Both the position numbers and the translations under genes were made by a program. Positions 18,712 to 28,636 of a stretch of DNA of 64,000 bases are shown piece after piece (position 1 is the first letter of the stretch; every line of letters begins with the position of its first letter). The notes under the pieces were generated by a model. That model did no database searches. It had not been told where the DNA came from and saw only the letters and a list, made by a program, of their open reading frames with translations. Where the stretch lies: assembly GCF_010723305.1 (NCBI RefSeq), contig NZ_BLKW01000004.1, forward strand, positions 1,922,001 to 1,986,000. The letters run 5' to 3'. This DNA is from Mycobacterium botniense. GTDB taxonomy: Bacteria; Actinomycetota; Actinomycetes; Mycobacteriales; Mycobacteriaceae.

Positions 18712-19347
18712 TGGGACGACTGACAGGAACGACTCAGCAAGGTGGGCCGTCGCCGCGTCTGTCAACGCGGCTGCGGCTGCGATCGGGACCATCTCAGTCA
18801 CCCGAAGGTCCGCAAGCGAGGGCAGCGGAAACCCGGGCGCCGGGGCCGCTGCCGCCGTGTCGGCCAACACCGAGGGATCATTGGCTGCACTGGCCGTCGC
18901 AGCAACAGCGGCTTCCAAGGCTTGGTCGGCGTTCAGTGAATTCACGGCCTCTTGGTAGATGGCGTCATCGAACACGTTGCTGAGCAATTGCACCACGCTG
19001 GCCTCAATCGGGTTGCTATGCGCGATGAGGGCATCTTCAGTAGACAACAGCTGCTGATCCCCCAGATGGCTGAGGTGTTGCAGGGCGATGGCCTGGTCAA
19101 TGCCGGTTTTCTCAAAAGGGGTGGCATTCGTGCCCAAATCGTTGAGCGCGGTGCTCAAGTCGCCATCAGCTGTGTGCAGGTCCGAACCCGCGGTGTCCAT
19201 GAGTGTCGTGTCGTCGGCGCTAGCCGGCGCGGCCACCGCGAGCATGATCGCAGCCGCGATGGCGCCGCCACCGAGAACCGTCGCAGCACCCCGCCGAGGC
19301 GCCCGGCGACCCCGATGATCACAACGATGGCTCCTCATCATCTGCAC
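18694..19347 (-). CDS. Secreted hypothetical protein, duplicate B
   Basis: Identical to duplicate A from the start to about residue 171 (signal peptide plus helical acidic domain) and then different: the tail reads PGFPLPSLADLRVTEMVP and ends in PPLFLF. Both tails end in hydrophobic PPLF motifs, so the C-terminus may have a role that tolerates variation. Because the DNA identity to copy A is complete upstream of the breakpoint at 18835 and poor after it, gene conversion or a very recent duplication between older tandem paralogues is likely. Family not recognised. Confidence 0.7.
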   Translation of the reverse strand: MQMMRSHRCDHRGRRAPRRGAATVLGGGAIAAAIMLAVAAPASADDTTLMDTAGSDLHTADGDLSTALNDLGTNATPFEKTGIDQAIALQHLSHLGDQQLLSTEDALIAHSNPIEASVVQLLSNVFDDAIYQEAVNSLNADQALEAAVAATASAANDPSVLADTAAAAPAPGFPLPSLADLRVTEMVPIAAAAALTDAATAHLAESFLSVVPPLFLF

Positions 19348-20543
19348 CTTCCTCGTCTTAAGTGCTGCTCAGGCTGGCCTCAGCACGGTACCACGGTAAA
19401 GCGATAGTTATGGTTACTAAAAGTAAATAGAGAGGTGAAAAGCATGCCGGGAGCTTCATATTCGGTGAGGCCGGGTGTCCGGCTCAAACCGTTGAGCGGT
19501 TAGACATCCCGGGGCCTCAGGCCCGCGGATGGGCCTGGTCGTGCACCTTGCGCAACCGGGCCACCGTGACGTGGGTGTAGAGCTGGGTGGTGGCCAGGCT
19601 GGAATGGCCGAGCAACTCCTGCACGATGCGCAGGTCCGCCCCGCCCTCAAGCAGGTGGGTGGCAGCACTGTGCCGCAGTCCGTGCGGCCCGATGTCCGGG
19701 GCACCGTCGACCGCGGCGACAGTCTGGTGCACCACTGTGCGGGCCTGCCGCACGTCGAGCCGGCGGCCCCGCGCACCGAGCAGCAGCGCCGGTCCCGACT
19801 CGGCGGTGGCCAGCGCGGGACGTCCGTCGGCCAGCCAGGCCGTGAGCGCCTCGGCGGCCGGTTCGCCGAACGGCGCGGTGCGCTGCTTGTCACCTTTGCC
19901 GAGGACGCGCAGCAGCCGGCGTCCGGTGTCGACATCGTCGATGTCCAGCCCGCACAGTTCGCTGACCCGGATACCGGTGGCGTAGAGCAGCTCCACAATC
20001 AACCGGTCCCGCAGGGCCAGCGGATCACCGTGCCGTGAGCCGGATTCGGCTGCCGCCATGGCGGCCAGCGCCTGATCCTGGCGCAGCACCGCCGGCAGCG
20101 TGCGCCGCGGTTTCGGTTGCTGCAGCCGTGCGGCCGGATCGGCGGACAGCCAGCCGCGCTGCACCGCCCAGGCGGTGAACGCCTTGACCGCCGAGGTGCG
20201 CCGGGCCAACGTCGTGCGCGCCGCGCCGGCGTTCGCCCCGGCAGCCAGCCATGAGCGCAGCAGCGGCAGGCTCAGCCCGGCCAGACCCGACCCCGGCGTA
20301 TGGTCGTCGAGAAAGCGAACAACGACCGCAGATCGCCCAGATAGGCGCGACGAGTGTGCACCGACCGGCCGCGCTGCAGCGCCAGATACTCGTCGAACTC
20401 ATCCAGGTACTCCTCGAGGACCGCGTGCACCCCCCTACGGTCGCAGACGGCGACGGTCTGGTTCAGCTGACGCGCCGCAGCGCATCACGGGTCAGATCGC
20501 CCAGCGTCGGGTAGCCGTCGACCGCCATGATCAGGTCGGCTTC
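18835..20543. repeat. 1.7-kb direct duplication, unit 2
   Basis: Second unit of the duplication described at 16821-18530, in the same orientation, offset 2014 bases (2013 after the xerC deletion). It continues without a break into the complete lactate monooxygenase gene, so unit 2 has the ancestral right-hand context. Confidence 0.92.
19517..20430 (-). pseudogene. xerC: xerC second copy, frameshifted
   Basis: Same sequence as the intact xerC except for one missing base in a run of four T (minus strand) that encodes the FAFLDDH segment near residue 40; here the run at about 20311-20313 has three. The frame is broken after about 38 codons. A 230-aa remainder (from 20209) keeps the whole catalytic domain with R, H-x-x-R, H and Y, but lacks most of the DNA-grabbing N-terminal domain. 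It starts 33 bases after the lactate monooxygenase stop. Confidence 0.88.
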
Positions 20544-21623
20544 CGCCAACAACGCGCGCAGCACATGCACGATGCCGTCGACCCCGCCAAGCGCCAGGCC
20601 GTAGGCATAGGGTCGGCCGATGCCGACCGCCGTCGCGCCCAGGGCCAGCGCTTTGACGATGTCGGCACCGCTGCGGATCCCGGAGTCGAACAACACCGGC
20701 AGCCCGTCGGCGGCCTCGACCACCGCCGGCAGGCAGTCCAGCGCCGGAAGGCCGCCGTTGGCTTGCCGGCCGCCGTGGTTGGAGCAATAGATACCGTCGA
20801 CGCCCCCGTCTTTGGCGCGCCGGGCATCGTCGGGATGGCAGATGCCTTTGACGATCAACGGTAGATCGGTCAGGGAACGCAGCCACGGCAGGTCCTCCCA
20901 GGTCAGGGGGTTACCGAAGACCTGAACCCAGCGCAGCACCGCAGCCTGCGGGTTTTCCTCCGGGGGTTGTTGCAGGCTGGCCCGAAAGACCGGATCGCTG
21001 GTGTAGTTGCTCAAACAGTGACCGCGCAGCTGGGGAAAGTTGGCGGTACTCAGGTCGCGGGGGCGCCAGCCGGGCACCCAGGTATCCAGCGTGACGACGA
21101 TCCCCGTGAAACCAGCCGCCTCGGCGCGCCGCACCAGGCTGGCGGCCAGCTCCCGGTCAGTGGGCGTGTACAGCTGGAAAAAGCCGGGGGTGTCGCCGAA
21201 CTCAGCGGCGACGTCTTCGAGCGGGTCGGCTGTCAGCGTCGACACCATCATCGGCACCCCGGTGCGGGCGGCGGCGCGGGCGGTGGCCAGGTCGCCGTGA
21301 CCGTCTTGGGCGCAGAGGCCGATGACGCCGATGGGCGCCAGGAACACCGGTGCGGCCCAGGTCTTTCCGAATAGTTGCACCGAAAGGTCACGTTCTTTGG
21401 CCCCCGCGAACATCCGCGGGATCAGCCCCCACCGACGGAACGCCTCACAGTTGGCACGCTGGGTGTGCTCGTCTCCGGCACCACCGGCGACATAAGACCA
21501 CACCGACGCTGGCAGGGCCGCGGCGGCCTTGGCTTCCAACTCCGTGAACGCCATCGGCAGTGAGGGAAGAACCCCCGCCAAACCCTGTAAGTAAATCTCG
21601 TTCTGGTAGTCGCTGAATGCCAT
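20463..21623 (-). CDS. Lactate 2-monooxygenase (FMN alpha-hydroxy-acid oxidase family)
   Basis: A 386-aa FMN enzyme. The N-terminus ([19 protein letters not shown]) and the segments [45 protein letters not shown] and [12 protein letters not shown] fit the M. smegmatis lactate monooxygenase, which converts L-lactate and O2 to acetate, CO2 and water. The catalytic His-Gly-Gly-Arg set is present, as is the C-terminal FMN phosphate site ([18 protein letters not shown]). I used the ATG at 21623; the frame is open to 21755 but the extra residues are low complexity. It sits 23 bases after viuB and before xerC, so it may belong to the viuB transcript. It takes a place not occupied by such a gene in Mtb. 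Confidence 0.88.
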   Translation of the reverse strand: MAFSDYQNEIYLQGLAGVLPSLPMAFTELEAKAAAALPASVWSYVAGGAGDEHTQRANCEAFRRWGLIPRMFAGAKERDLSVQLFGKTWAAPVFLAPIGVIGLCAQDGHGDLATARAAARTGVPMMVSTLTADPLEDVAAEFGDTPGFFQLYTPTDRELAASLVRRAEAAGFTGIVVTLDTWVPGWRPRDLSTANFPQLRGHCLSNYTSDPVFRASLQQPPEENPQAAVLRWVQVFGNPLTWEDLPWLRSLTDLPLIVKGICHPDDARRAKDGGVDGIYCSNHGGRQANGGLPALDCLPAVVEAADGLPVLFDSGIRSGADIVKALALGATAVGIGRPYAYGLALGGVDGIVHVLRALLAEADLIMAVDGYPTLGDLTRDALRRVS

Positions 21624-21646
21624 GAGGCCAGCATGCCAGCCGGTGC

Positions 21647-22504
21647 TTAGTCCACCGCCCCCGCCGCCTCGGCCTCGGCCAGCTCTTTCTTCCATTGCCG
21701 AAACATCTCCTCGGTGCGGCCGCGCCGCCAGTACCCGGAAATCGAGGACGCCCATTGAGCGTCCACCGCGCGCTGCTTGCGAATGTAGGGCCGCAGGTTG
21801 TGCATGACGGCCTGGGCTTCACCATGGATGAACACCTGCACCTGTCCGGGTAACCATTGCGTGGTGGTGACAGCCTCGATCAGCGGCGCATGGTCACCGG
21901 CGCGGTCCTCGCCGACCAGGTCGGCCCGCCCGCCGCGGTAGACCCACTTCACGTGGACCGATTCGGGTGCGGTCAGCGTGATCTCGTCCTCGGGCCCGGC
22001 GATCTCGATGAACGCCTTCCCGATTGCGTTGGGGGGCAACGCTTCCAGAGCAGCGGCGATCGCGGGTAGTGCGGACTCGTCACCGGCGAGCAGATGCCAG
22101 TCGGCGGCCGGGTCCGGGGCGTAGGCGCCGCTCGGTCCCATGAGATACAGGGGCTGTCCGGGTTCCGCCGCCGACGCCCACGGACCGGCGACCCCGTGCT
22201 CGCCGTGCACCACGATGTCAATGACGAGCTCGCGGTTCACCGGATCGGCACGGCGCACCGTCATGGTGCGGATAGCGGGCTGCTTGTCGGCGGGCAGGCT
22301 GGCGAAGCTGTCCAGCGTCAGCGGGTGGGGCAGTCCCGTCACATCCACCTCAGGGTCGACGAATATCAGCTTGACATAGGAGTCGGTGAACTCATTGGGG
22401 ACGAAGGTGCCGAAACCGCTGCCGCCGAGCATCACCCGGACCAGGTGCGGTGTGAGGTGTTCACTGCGGACGACGTGAAACGTGTGTACCGGCCGAGCCC
22501 CCAC
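21647..22504 (-). CDS. viuB: Siderophore-interacting protein ViuB
   Basis: SIP-family flavin reductase-like protein of 285 aa, the positional orthologue of Mtb Rv2895c. The N-terminal FAD-binding barrel has [10 protein letters not shown] (RxxT/S-type FAD motif) and [19 protein letters not shown], and the C-terminal NAD(P)H-binding-like domain has [20 protein letters not shown] and the conserved [10 protein letters not shown] ending. The family reduces ferric siderophores in the cytoplasm to release iron. It lies between dprA and the lactate monooxygenase on the same strand. Confidence 0.9.
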   Translation of the reverse strand: MGARPVHTFHVVRSEHLTPHLVRVMLGGSGFGTFVPNEFTDSYVKLIFVDPEVDVTGLPHPLTLDSFASLPADKQPAIRTMTVRRADPVNRELVIDIVVHGEHGVAGPWASAAEPGQPLYLMGPSGAYAPDPAADWHLLAGDESALPAIAAALEALPPNAIGKAFIEIAGPEDEITLTAPESVHVKWVYRGGRADLVGEDRAGDHAPLIEAVTTTQWLPGQVQVFIHGEAQAVMHNLRPYIRKQRAVDAQWASSISGYWRRGRTEEMFRQWKKELAEAEAAGAVD

Positions 22505-22617
22505 TATCCCTCCCGTCCAACCTTCCCCGGTCGTCGCCGGGCTCCTTCGCGAACCGCATCGTCGCCGGGCGCGGTCGAATTGTCCCGCTTCGCACCGGCC
22601 CGGCTCGACCTCGTCGA

Positions 22618-23787
22618 CTATACGAGCCGCGCCGTCGCGGCAACCCGCTGCGAACCCGCCCGCACGATTCGCCAGCAGCCGTCGCGGCGCTCAGCCAATC
22701 CCGCAACTTCCAACATCGCCAGCGGCGCGAGTAGTTGCTCGGGGCTCAGGGCGCACGCGATGGCGATCTCGTCGAGGGTGGCTGCACCACGGCCCGGTAA
22801 TGCCTCATAGACCCGCCGCTGGGTGTCTGACAACCCGTCGAACGCGGTGGTGGGTCGTGGTTCCTCGGGGGCCAGCTCGCCGCTACGCCCGACCAGTTCG
22901 ACGATATCGTCGACGCGTGTGACCAGCTCCGCGCCGCCCCGAAGCAGGGCGTGGCAGCCCACCGAGGCTGAGCTGGTCACCGGCCCGGGTACCGCGGCCA
23001 CGACCCGTCCCAAGATGCGCGCCCAGGCGGCGGTGTTGGCGGCCCCGCTGCGCAGGCCGGCTTCCACCACCACGGCTGCCCCGCCCAGGGCGGCAACCAG
23101 GCGGTTGCGGGTCAAAAACCGGTGCCTCGCCGGGCGCACCCCCGGCGGGTATTCGCTGACCAGCAATCCGTGTGAGCCGATACGATGCAGCAGCGCCGAA
23201 TGCCCCGCCGGATAAGGGATATCCAGACCACCGGCCAGCACAGCGACGGTGATTCCGTCGGCCGCCAGCGCCGCGCGGTGCACCGCGCCGTCGATGCCGT
23301 AGGCAGCGCCGGAGATGACAGCGACACCGCGGTGGGCCAACCCGGCGGCCAGGTCGCCCGCGACCTGTTCCCCGTACGCGGTGGCGGCCCGGGTTCCCAC
23401 GACGGCGGCCGCGCGCTCTGTGATCTCGTCGAGACGGGCCGGGCCCAGCGCCCACAACACCATCGGCGGCTTCGCCTGTGGTTTGCCCTGCAGCGCAGCA
23501 CCGTGAAATGCGGTCCAAGCCAGCGTCGGCCATTCGTCGTCGTCGGCGGTGATCAGCCGACCACCCCGCTGGTCCAGCAGCTCAAGATCCTCTGCGGATC
23601 GGTCGATGCCACGTCTGGCTTGGGTGAGCCGCGCCAGATCAGGGTCCACCTGCCCGCACCGGACCCGCTCGGCGGCTTCCACCGGACCCACGCGGTGCAC
23701 CAAAGCAGCGAGTTCCGCACACGGCGGTTCGGCCACCCGCGACAGATAGGCCCAGGCGCGCTGAGTCCGCTTGAGCGCCCTGGTCAT
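22618..23787 (-). CDS. dprA: DNA processing protein DprA
   Basis: 389 aa, matching Mtb Rv2896c in length as remembered. The Rossmann-like DNA-binding domain contains VGTRAATAYGEQ, the SGAAYGIDGAVHRAAL loop, VAVLAGGLDIPYPAGH and the FLTRNRLVAALGGAAVVVEAG segment that is diagnostic of DprA/Smf. A C-terminal winged helix follows (about 310-375). DprA loads RecA onto incoming single-stranded DNA during transformation; its role in mycobacteria is not settled. The ATG at 23787 overlaps the stop of the upstream comM-like gene (ATGA), indicating translational coupling. Confidence 0.94.
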   Translation of the reverse strand: MTRALKRTQRAWAYLSRVAEPPCAELAALVHRVGPVEAAERVRCGQVDPDLARLTQARRGIDRSAEDLELLDQRGGRLITADDDEWPTLAWTAFHGAALQGKPQAKPPMVLWALGPARLDEITERAAAVVGTRAATAYGEQVAGDLAAGLAHRGVAVISGAAYGIDGAVHRAALAADGITVAVLAGGLDIPYPAGHSALLHRIGSHGLLVSEYPPGVRPARHRFLTRNRLVAALGGAAVVVEAGLRSGAANTAAWARILGRVVAAVPGPVTSSASVGCHALLRGGAELVTRVDDIVELVGRSGELAPEEPRPTTAFDGLSDTQRRVYEALPGRGAATLDEIAIACALSPEQLLAPLAMLEVAGLAERRDGCWRIVRAGSQRVAATARLV

Positions 23788-25295
23788 CGCGACGCTCCGG
23801 CCTGCCGAAAGCTCAGCGCGGCCGCCACTTCGTTCGGTCCAGGCGATACCCGGCCGGCCAGATCGCACAGAGTCCACGCGACGCGCAAAGTGCGGTCGAC
23901 GCCGCGGATGCTGAGCAGGCCACGGTCAAGCGCGATTCGAAGCGGTGCCATCGCGGCGGTGCTCAGCCGGAACTTCCGCCGCAACAGTGCCCCGCTGACT
24001 TCGGCGTTGGTGCGGAATCCGTGTGGTCGCCACCGCTCGGCCGCTGCGGCCCGAGCCTGCGCGACCCGGGTGCGCACCTGCTGTGTCGCTTCGCCTTCCG
24101 CGGCGGAAAAAGCCGTTGCACCTATCGGATACATCTCAACACGAAGGTCCACCCGATCCAGCAGCGGACCCGACAGCCGACCTAGGTAGCGTCGTTTCTC
24201 CCGTGCCGCGCACATGCAATCACGTGGGTCCGCCGGAGCGCACGGGCACGGGTTGGCGGCCAGCACCAGCTGGAAACGGGCCGGGTAGCGGGCCACGCCG
24301 TCGCGGCGAGCGAGACGGATCTCGCCGTCCTCCAACGGCGTTCGGAGTGCCTCCAGCGCACTCACCCCAATCTCAGCGCACTCGTCGAGGAATAACACCC
24401 CGCGGTGGGCCCGGCTGACAGCACCCGGACGGGCCATCCCTGAGCCCCCGCCAACCAGCGCTGCCACACTGGAGCTGTGATGCGGCGCGACAAAAGGCGG
24501 CCTGGTAATCAGCGGCGTCGCGTCCGACAGCAGACCGGCCACCGAATGGATCGCGGTAACCTCCAACGCCTCGGTTTCAGAAAGCGGCGGCAGTATTCCC
24601 GGCAGACGATGCGCCAGCATCGTTTTCCCGACACCAGGGGGGCCCGTCAGCATAAGGTGATGTGCGCCGGCCGCGGCCACCTCCACGGCGAATCGCGCTT
24701 GAGATTGACCCACCACATCGGCCAAGTCGACTGTTGGCTCCGCAGCGGCCGGCACCGCGGTGATCTTGTCCTCGAGTCGCGTGGAACCGCTGAGCCACGC
24801 CTGCAGTTGGCCTAGTGTGCGGACACCCCACACATCGACGCCATCAACGAGGCTGGCCTCTGCCAGATTGTCCACCGGGACAACGACCGTAGGCCACCCG
24901 TCGCGTTTAGCGGCCAGCACCGCGGGCAGCACCCCCCGCACTGGCCGGACCCGGCCGTCCAGGGCCAGCTCGCCCAGCAGCACGGTCTTCTCCAGACGCG
25001 GCCACGGGTTCTGTCGGTGCGCCGACAACACTGCTGCGGCCAGGGCAATGTCGTACACCGAGCCCATTTTCGGCAGCGTCGCCGGTGACAGCGCGAGTGT
25101 GAGCCTGGCCATTGGCCACTGGTTTCCGCAGTTAGTGATCGCCGCCCGGACCCGGTCACGCGATTCCTGCAGCGCGGCGTCGGGCAAGCCCACCAGATGC
25201 ACACCGGGAAGCCCGGAGGTGATGTCGGCTTCGATCTCGACGATCTCGCCGTCCAATCCCCGCACTGCGACCGAGAATGCGCGCCCCAGGGCCAT
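23784..25295 (-). CDS. ComM-like AAA+ ATPase (Mg-chelatase subunit family)
   Basis: 503 aa, equal to Mtb Rv2897c as remembered. N-terminal Lon-like fold (ITSGLPGVHLVGLPDAALQESRDRVRAA), AAA+ core with Walker A GPPGVGKTM, Walker B VLFLDECAEI and an arginine-finger helix region, then a Cys-rich insertion (CPCAPADPRDCMC) usual for YifB/ComM proteins. ComM is a helicase that widens heteroduplexes during transformation in Vibrio; here it is in an operon with dprA and yraN. Start placed at 25295, where ATG overlaps the yraN stop. Confidence 0.9.
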   Translation of the reverse strand: MALGRAFSVAVRGLDGEIVEIEADITSGLPGVHLVGLPDAALQESRDRVRAAITNCGNQWPMARLTLALSPATLPKMGSVYDIALAAAVLSAHRQNPWPRLEKTVLLGELALDGRVRPVRGVLPAVLAAKRDGWPTVVVPVDNLAEASLVDGVDVWGVRTLGQLQAWLSGSTRLEDKITAVPAAAEPTVDLADVVGQSQARFAVEVAAAGAHHLMLTGPPGVGKTMLAHRLPGILPPLSETEALEVTAIHSVAGLLSDATPLITRPPFVAPHHSSSVAALVGGGSGMARPGAVSRAHRGVLFLDECAEIGVSALEALRTPLEDGEIRLARRDGVARYPARFQLVLAANPCPCAPADPRDCMCAAREKRRYLGRLSGPLLDRVDLRVEMYPIGATAFSAAEGEATQQVRTRVAQARAAAAERWRPHGFRTNAEVSGALLRRKFRLSTAAMAPLRIALDRGLLSIRGVDRTLRVAWTLCDLAGRVSPGPNEVAAALSFRQAGASR

Positions 25296-25663
25296 CAGCC
25301 GATTCCTCTCACGTGGTGGATTTCTGGCGTCCGGCGGCGACCGAAACGCACGCCGATCACGTCGATGCGGATCGCGGCCCAGCACTGCTGTTGGCCGGCC
25401 AGCCATAACGCCGCCAGCCGGCGCAGCCGATAGACTTTGCGCTGGCTCACCGCTTGCGCCAGGCCGCCGAATCCATCACCGGTGCGAGTCTTGACTTCCA
25501 CAAACACCACCGTGCGGGTCGCTGGGTCGACCGCGATCACGTCCAGCTCGCCGTAGCGGCAGCGCCAGTTGCGGGTCAGGACGCGCAGCCCCAGTTTGGT
25601 CAGATAGTCCACCGCGGCCTGCTCGCCAAGCGCTCCCAGTTGGGCGCGAGTCAACGTTGTCAT
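25295..25663 (-). CDS. UPF0102/YraN-family nuclease-like protein
   Basis: 122 aa with a restriction-endonuclease-like core: GEQAAVDYL, NWRCRYGELDVIAVD and VVFVEVKTRTGDGFG give the E...D...ExK pattern of the fold. Positional orthologue of Mtb Rv2898c. Function is unknown beyond association with dprA/comM genes. I chose the ATG at 25663 (TTLTRAQLGALGEQ); the frame extends upstream but the extra residues are not typical. First gene of the yraN-comM-dprA operon with overlapping start and stop codons. Confidence 0.9.
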   Translation of the reverse strand: MTTLTRAQLGALGEQAAVDYLTKLGLRVLTRNWRCRYGELDVIAVDPATRTVVFVEVKTRTGDGFGGLAQAVSQRKVYRLRRLAALWLAGQQQCWAAIRIDVIGVRFGRRRTPEIHHVRGIG

Positions 25664-25814
25664 GCGGCAACCATGCCCGTGGCTGCCGACACGGCGCGCC
25701 CGCACGACATGGCGCACCAGGCTATCGTCGGGCCTTATCCCCAGTCGCAGCTTGATCCACAGCCTCGGCAGCGCTCATGTCGCGGTGCGCAGCCGGCATG
25801 AAATCAGCGCGGAA

Positions 25815-27848
25815 TCAGGACGTGGCGATCACCACCGCGATCACGGCGAGCACTGCGATGAGCAGGTAGGCCAGATAGGCGTCCAGCCGGCCCGATTGCA
25901 GGCCCCGCGCAGCCCGCGACACAACCCGCACGGACCTCAACAGCCCCCGGGAGAAGTAGCGTTCGACAAGGTCGACAACCTCGACTCGGTAGGTGAGGCG
26001 TCCCGGGGCCGGAGCACGGCTCCTGGATTCGTGTGCTGTCCCGAGTAATTCGGCGCGGGTCAAAAGCACCGTGGACAGCACATTACGGACCGGGTTGGCG
26101 TAGGCGAACGAGCTGTAACCGACACCACGGTCGACGCCCGGTGACGCCGACGACCAAGGTGTCACGTGACGAGCGCGGAACGGGTTTCTTTTTGCGAACA
26201 GTGCCGCGACCCCGGCGGCCAGCACTGCCATCAACGGCAGCACAATCCACAGCCAGCTCGGCGACAGCGCGGCGAACTCCGCGTACACCGGCGCCAACAC
26301 CCACGGCTGGGCGTTGGCACCGGCCGCTTCACTACCCACCACCGAGGTCAGCCCGTGCCCGATCAACCGCACCTGCACCGGCGCGAATGCCGCCACCCCC
26401 AGGCACCCCAACACAAGTGCGCCGCAGGCGAATCGGTAGACCCACTGCTGATCCACCGCCGCAAAGTCGCGATCTATCCGCGGCTCACCCAGTCTTTTGG
26501 GACCGAACGCGGTGAGCCCGATAACACGCACAAACGTGACGCCCGCGATACCGATGGTCAACGCGACCAATGCACCGGCCACAGCAGTGCAAAGATGCAT
26601 GGCAAGGCTGGAAACCCGGAACTGCTGCATCAGTGACTCCAGCGTGAACCACTCCGAGGCGAACCCTGCGGTCAGCGGCAACCCGGCCAGGGTAAGCGAT
26701 CCGATCACCAAACCCGTTCCTGACCAAGGTAAGCGACGAACGATCCCGCCGAGTCGGTCGAGATCTGTGGTCGCGGTGGCCTGTTCGATCGTCGAGGCGG
26801 AGACGAAGAGCAAGGTCTTGCCGAGAGCGTGGGCCATCACCTGGGCCGTGCCGGCCACCAGTCCTGCGGCGGTCAACTTCGGCTCGCCTGCCCACGCGCC
26901 CACCAGCGCGGCCCCGAAGCCCACGGTGATCATCCCGGAGTTCTCCACACTTGACCAGGAAATCAATGCCGCTAAATCGGGATGCACGGCCGCGTGGGCG
27001 ATGCCCTGGATCGCGGTCACGCCCCCGACAACGAGCACAACACAGATCAGCCATACGGGCGGGGCGCCCATGATCTCGAGGGTGCGCCACATTCCGTAGA
27101 AGCCGACGTTGACGGCGACACCGGCCATTACCGCGCGGGCGGGCCCGGGAGCCGCAGCGTAGCCGCGCGGCATCCAGCTGTGCGCGTGCACCAGCCCGAC
27201 TTTGATACCGAAGCCCAACAGCAGCAGCACATACGCCGCTTGTCCTGCCGCGCTGCGCGGATTCACCGCGCCGGCGGCAAAAGTGAAGGTGTGGGTGTGC
27301 GCGGCCAGCAGCAGAGCACCCATCAACACCGCTGCGCCGCTGGCTTTTCCGAACGCCACCGTGATAACGGAACCTTCGGCTCTGCCCGGCAGGTCACGGT
27401 CGTAGCCGGACATCAGAAAGAACGCGGCGGTCAGGGCCTCCCAGCCAAACAGCAACACGAAAAAGTTGTCGGTCGTGACGATCACCGCGACAGCCGCCAG
27501 TGCCGCAGCGACAGCGGCGGGCAGCCGTGGCCGCTTGCGATTGGCGGGGGACGCCGCGGCGGCCAGGGCGGGAATCGCCACAGCAAATGAGGTGACCAGG
27601 AACAGCCCTGCCAGGCTGTCGACCGACAATGTGGCGGGTCCGAAACCGGCCAGCCCATCGAGATCGACCCGCTGTCGGCAGCCGGCCAGCCCCAGGGCGC
27701 CGGCGATCGTCAGTGCCACGGCCGCAGCGATGTTCGCCGTCCACGCCACGGTGCTCAGCAGTACTTGGGTGTCGGTGCGCCGGGCAAGTCCGGCCACCCA
27801 GCCGATCAGCATGGCTGCGCCTGCCAGCACCAGACCCGCAGTGATCAC
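25815..27848 (-). CDS. HyfB/NuoL-like proton-translocating antiporter subunit
   Basis: A 677-aa membrane protein of the Mrp-antiporter/NuoL-NuoM class, comparable to Mtb Rv0083. It has about 16 hydrophobic helices; conserved features include the TM5-type Glu region (FGWEALTAAFFLMSGYD), the Lys/His helix segment (KVGLVHAHSWMPRGYAAAPGPARAVMAG) and the broken-helix regions around GLPLTAGFASEW. The family drives H+ or Na+ transport coupled to a redox or other module. It is the last gene of the six-gene operon and overlaps its upstream neighbour by four bases. The C-terminal 100 residues contain a soluble loop and a final helix. Confidence 0.9.
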   Translation of the reverse strand: MITAGLVLAGAAMLIGWVAGLARRTDTQVLLSTVAWTANIAAAVALTIAGALGLAGCRQRVDLDGLAGFGPATLSVDSLAGLFLVTSFAVAIPALAAAASPANRKRPRLPAAVAAALAAVAVIVTTDNFFVLLFGWEALTAAFFLMSGYDRDLPGRAEGSVITVAFGKASGAAVLMGALLLAAHTHTFTFAAGAVNPRSAAGQAAYVLLLLGFGIKVGLVHAHSWMPRGYAAAPGPARAVMAGVAVNVGFYGMWRTLEIMGAPPVWLICVVLVVGGVTAIQGIAHAAVHPDLAALISWSSVENSGMITVGFGAALVGAWAGEPKLTAAGLVAGTAQVMAHALGKTLLFVSASTIEQATATTDLDRLGGIVRRLPWSGTGLVIGSLTLAGLPLTAGFASEWFTLESLMQQFRVSSLAMHLCTAVAGALVALTIGIAGVTFVRVIGLTAFGPKRLGEPRIDRDFAAVDQQWVYRFACGALVLGCLGVAAFAPVQVRLIGHGLTSVVGSEAAGANAQPWVLAPVYAEFAALSPSWLWIVLPLMAVLAAGVAALFAKRNPFRARHVTPWSSASPGVDRGVGYSSFAYANPVRNVLSTVLLTRAELLGTAHESRSRAPAPGRLTYRVEVVDLVERYFSRGLLRSVRVVSRAARGLQSGRLDAYLAYLLIAVLAVIAVVIATS

Positions 27849-28636
27849 CGGCTGCCCCCAGCAGAAGGAAGCCGGCCGAGCGCCAACAGGATTCCGTGCA
27901 ACACGCTAAACGGCGACGCCGGAGCGCCGGGAACCCAAACATCCACCGGCACTATGCCGGATATGCCGGTGCCACCGGCATATCCGCCGCCGATGAGCCC
28001 CCCGCTGACTGCATCGGTGCCGACGGCGATTACCACGCTCGGCGCCGGCATCGCGTCGAGCGTGCGGCGCAGCGGTTCGACCATCCCGCTGGCACCGATA
28101 CCAGTGACCAGAAGTACATCGGCATGGCGAGGACTCGCAGTGAAGAAGATCCCCAGCCGGTGCACGTCATAGACCGGGTTGGTCAAGGCCTCGATCTCCC
28201 ATTCGTCGCTGCCATCGGACCCGGTGTCGACATGACGAAGATGCACCGAGCGCCGCAGTCGCCGCACCCGGTACGCCAACGCGGCACGCAGCTGTGCCAG
28301 CGCCTCATCGGTTTCTTCGACATCTCCGACCACCATGGCCTGCCGACTCAGCTGTGCTGTTGCACAACCGCTTTCCCAGTCGAACCAGTCGGGTGACCGG
28401 TCGATGCAGCGTCCGCACAGTATGCAGCGCCCACGGTCCAGCCGCGGTCGCGGAGCCACCGAGATGGCCTGGGTGGGACAGGCGGCGGCAGCGTCGGCCA
28501 GGGCGTCCGGGGCGCCGCTCCGCCGGCCGACGACCATATTGACGGCCGCCGGAAACTCGTCAAAGTAACCGTCTGCACCCCCGGGCCATCTGGTGGTGAG
28601 CATCCCATTGCGCAGCCCCCGCAAAACCCACGGCAT
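27845..28636 (-). CDS. Ferredoxin-NuoB-like fusion lacking cluster N2 cysteines
   Basis: 263 aa. The N-terminal third is a ferredoxin domain that keeps Cys53 (ACPTQAI) and Cys71, Cys74, Cys77 (CILCGRC), enough for one [4Fe-4S] cluster. The C-terminal domain (135-255) follows the NuoB/HycG fold: EIEALTNPVYDVHRLGI, ASPRHADVLLVTG and PVDVWVPG. In redox-active members this domain holds four Cys. Here the first pair region reads GSDGSDEWEIEAL, the third site GTDAVSGG and the fourth PGAPASP, so all four are replaced. It may be a structural subunit, or electrons may stop at the ferredoxin cluster. Placed between hycE and hyfB with a one-base junction to hycE. Confidence 0.85.
   Translation of the reverse strand: MPWVLRGLRNGMLTTRWPGGADGYFDEFPAAVNMVVGRRSGAPDALADAAAACPTQAISVAPRPRLDRGRCILCGRCIDRSPDWFDWESGCATAQLSRQAMVVGDVEETDEALAQLRAALAYRVRRLRRSVHLRHVDTGSDGSDEWEIEALTNPVYDVHRLGIFFTASPRHADVLLVTGIGASGMVEPLRRTLDAMPAPSVVIAVGTDAVSGGLIGGGYAGGTGISGIVPVDVWVPGAPASPFSVLHGILLALGRLPSAGGSR

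Noticed and set aside
19517..20430. Phage integrase or integron signature in the duplicated block
   Set aside because: Both recombinase copies are chromosomal XerC by context (between the rpsB-tsf-M23 genes and viuB-dprA); no attachment site, phage gene or cassette array is present.
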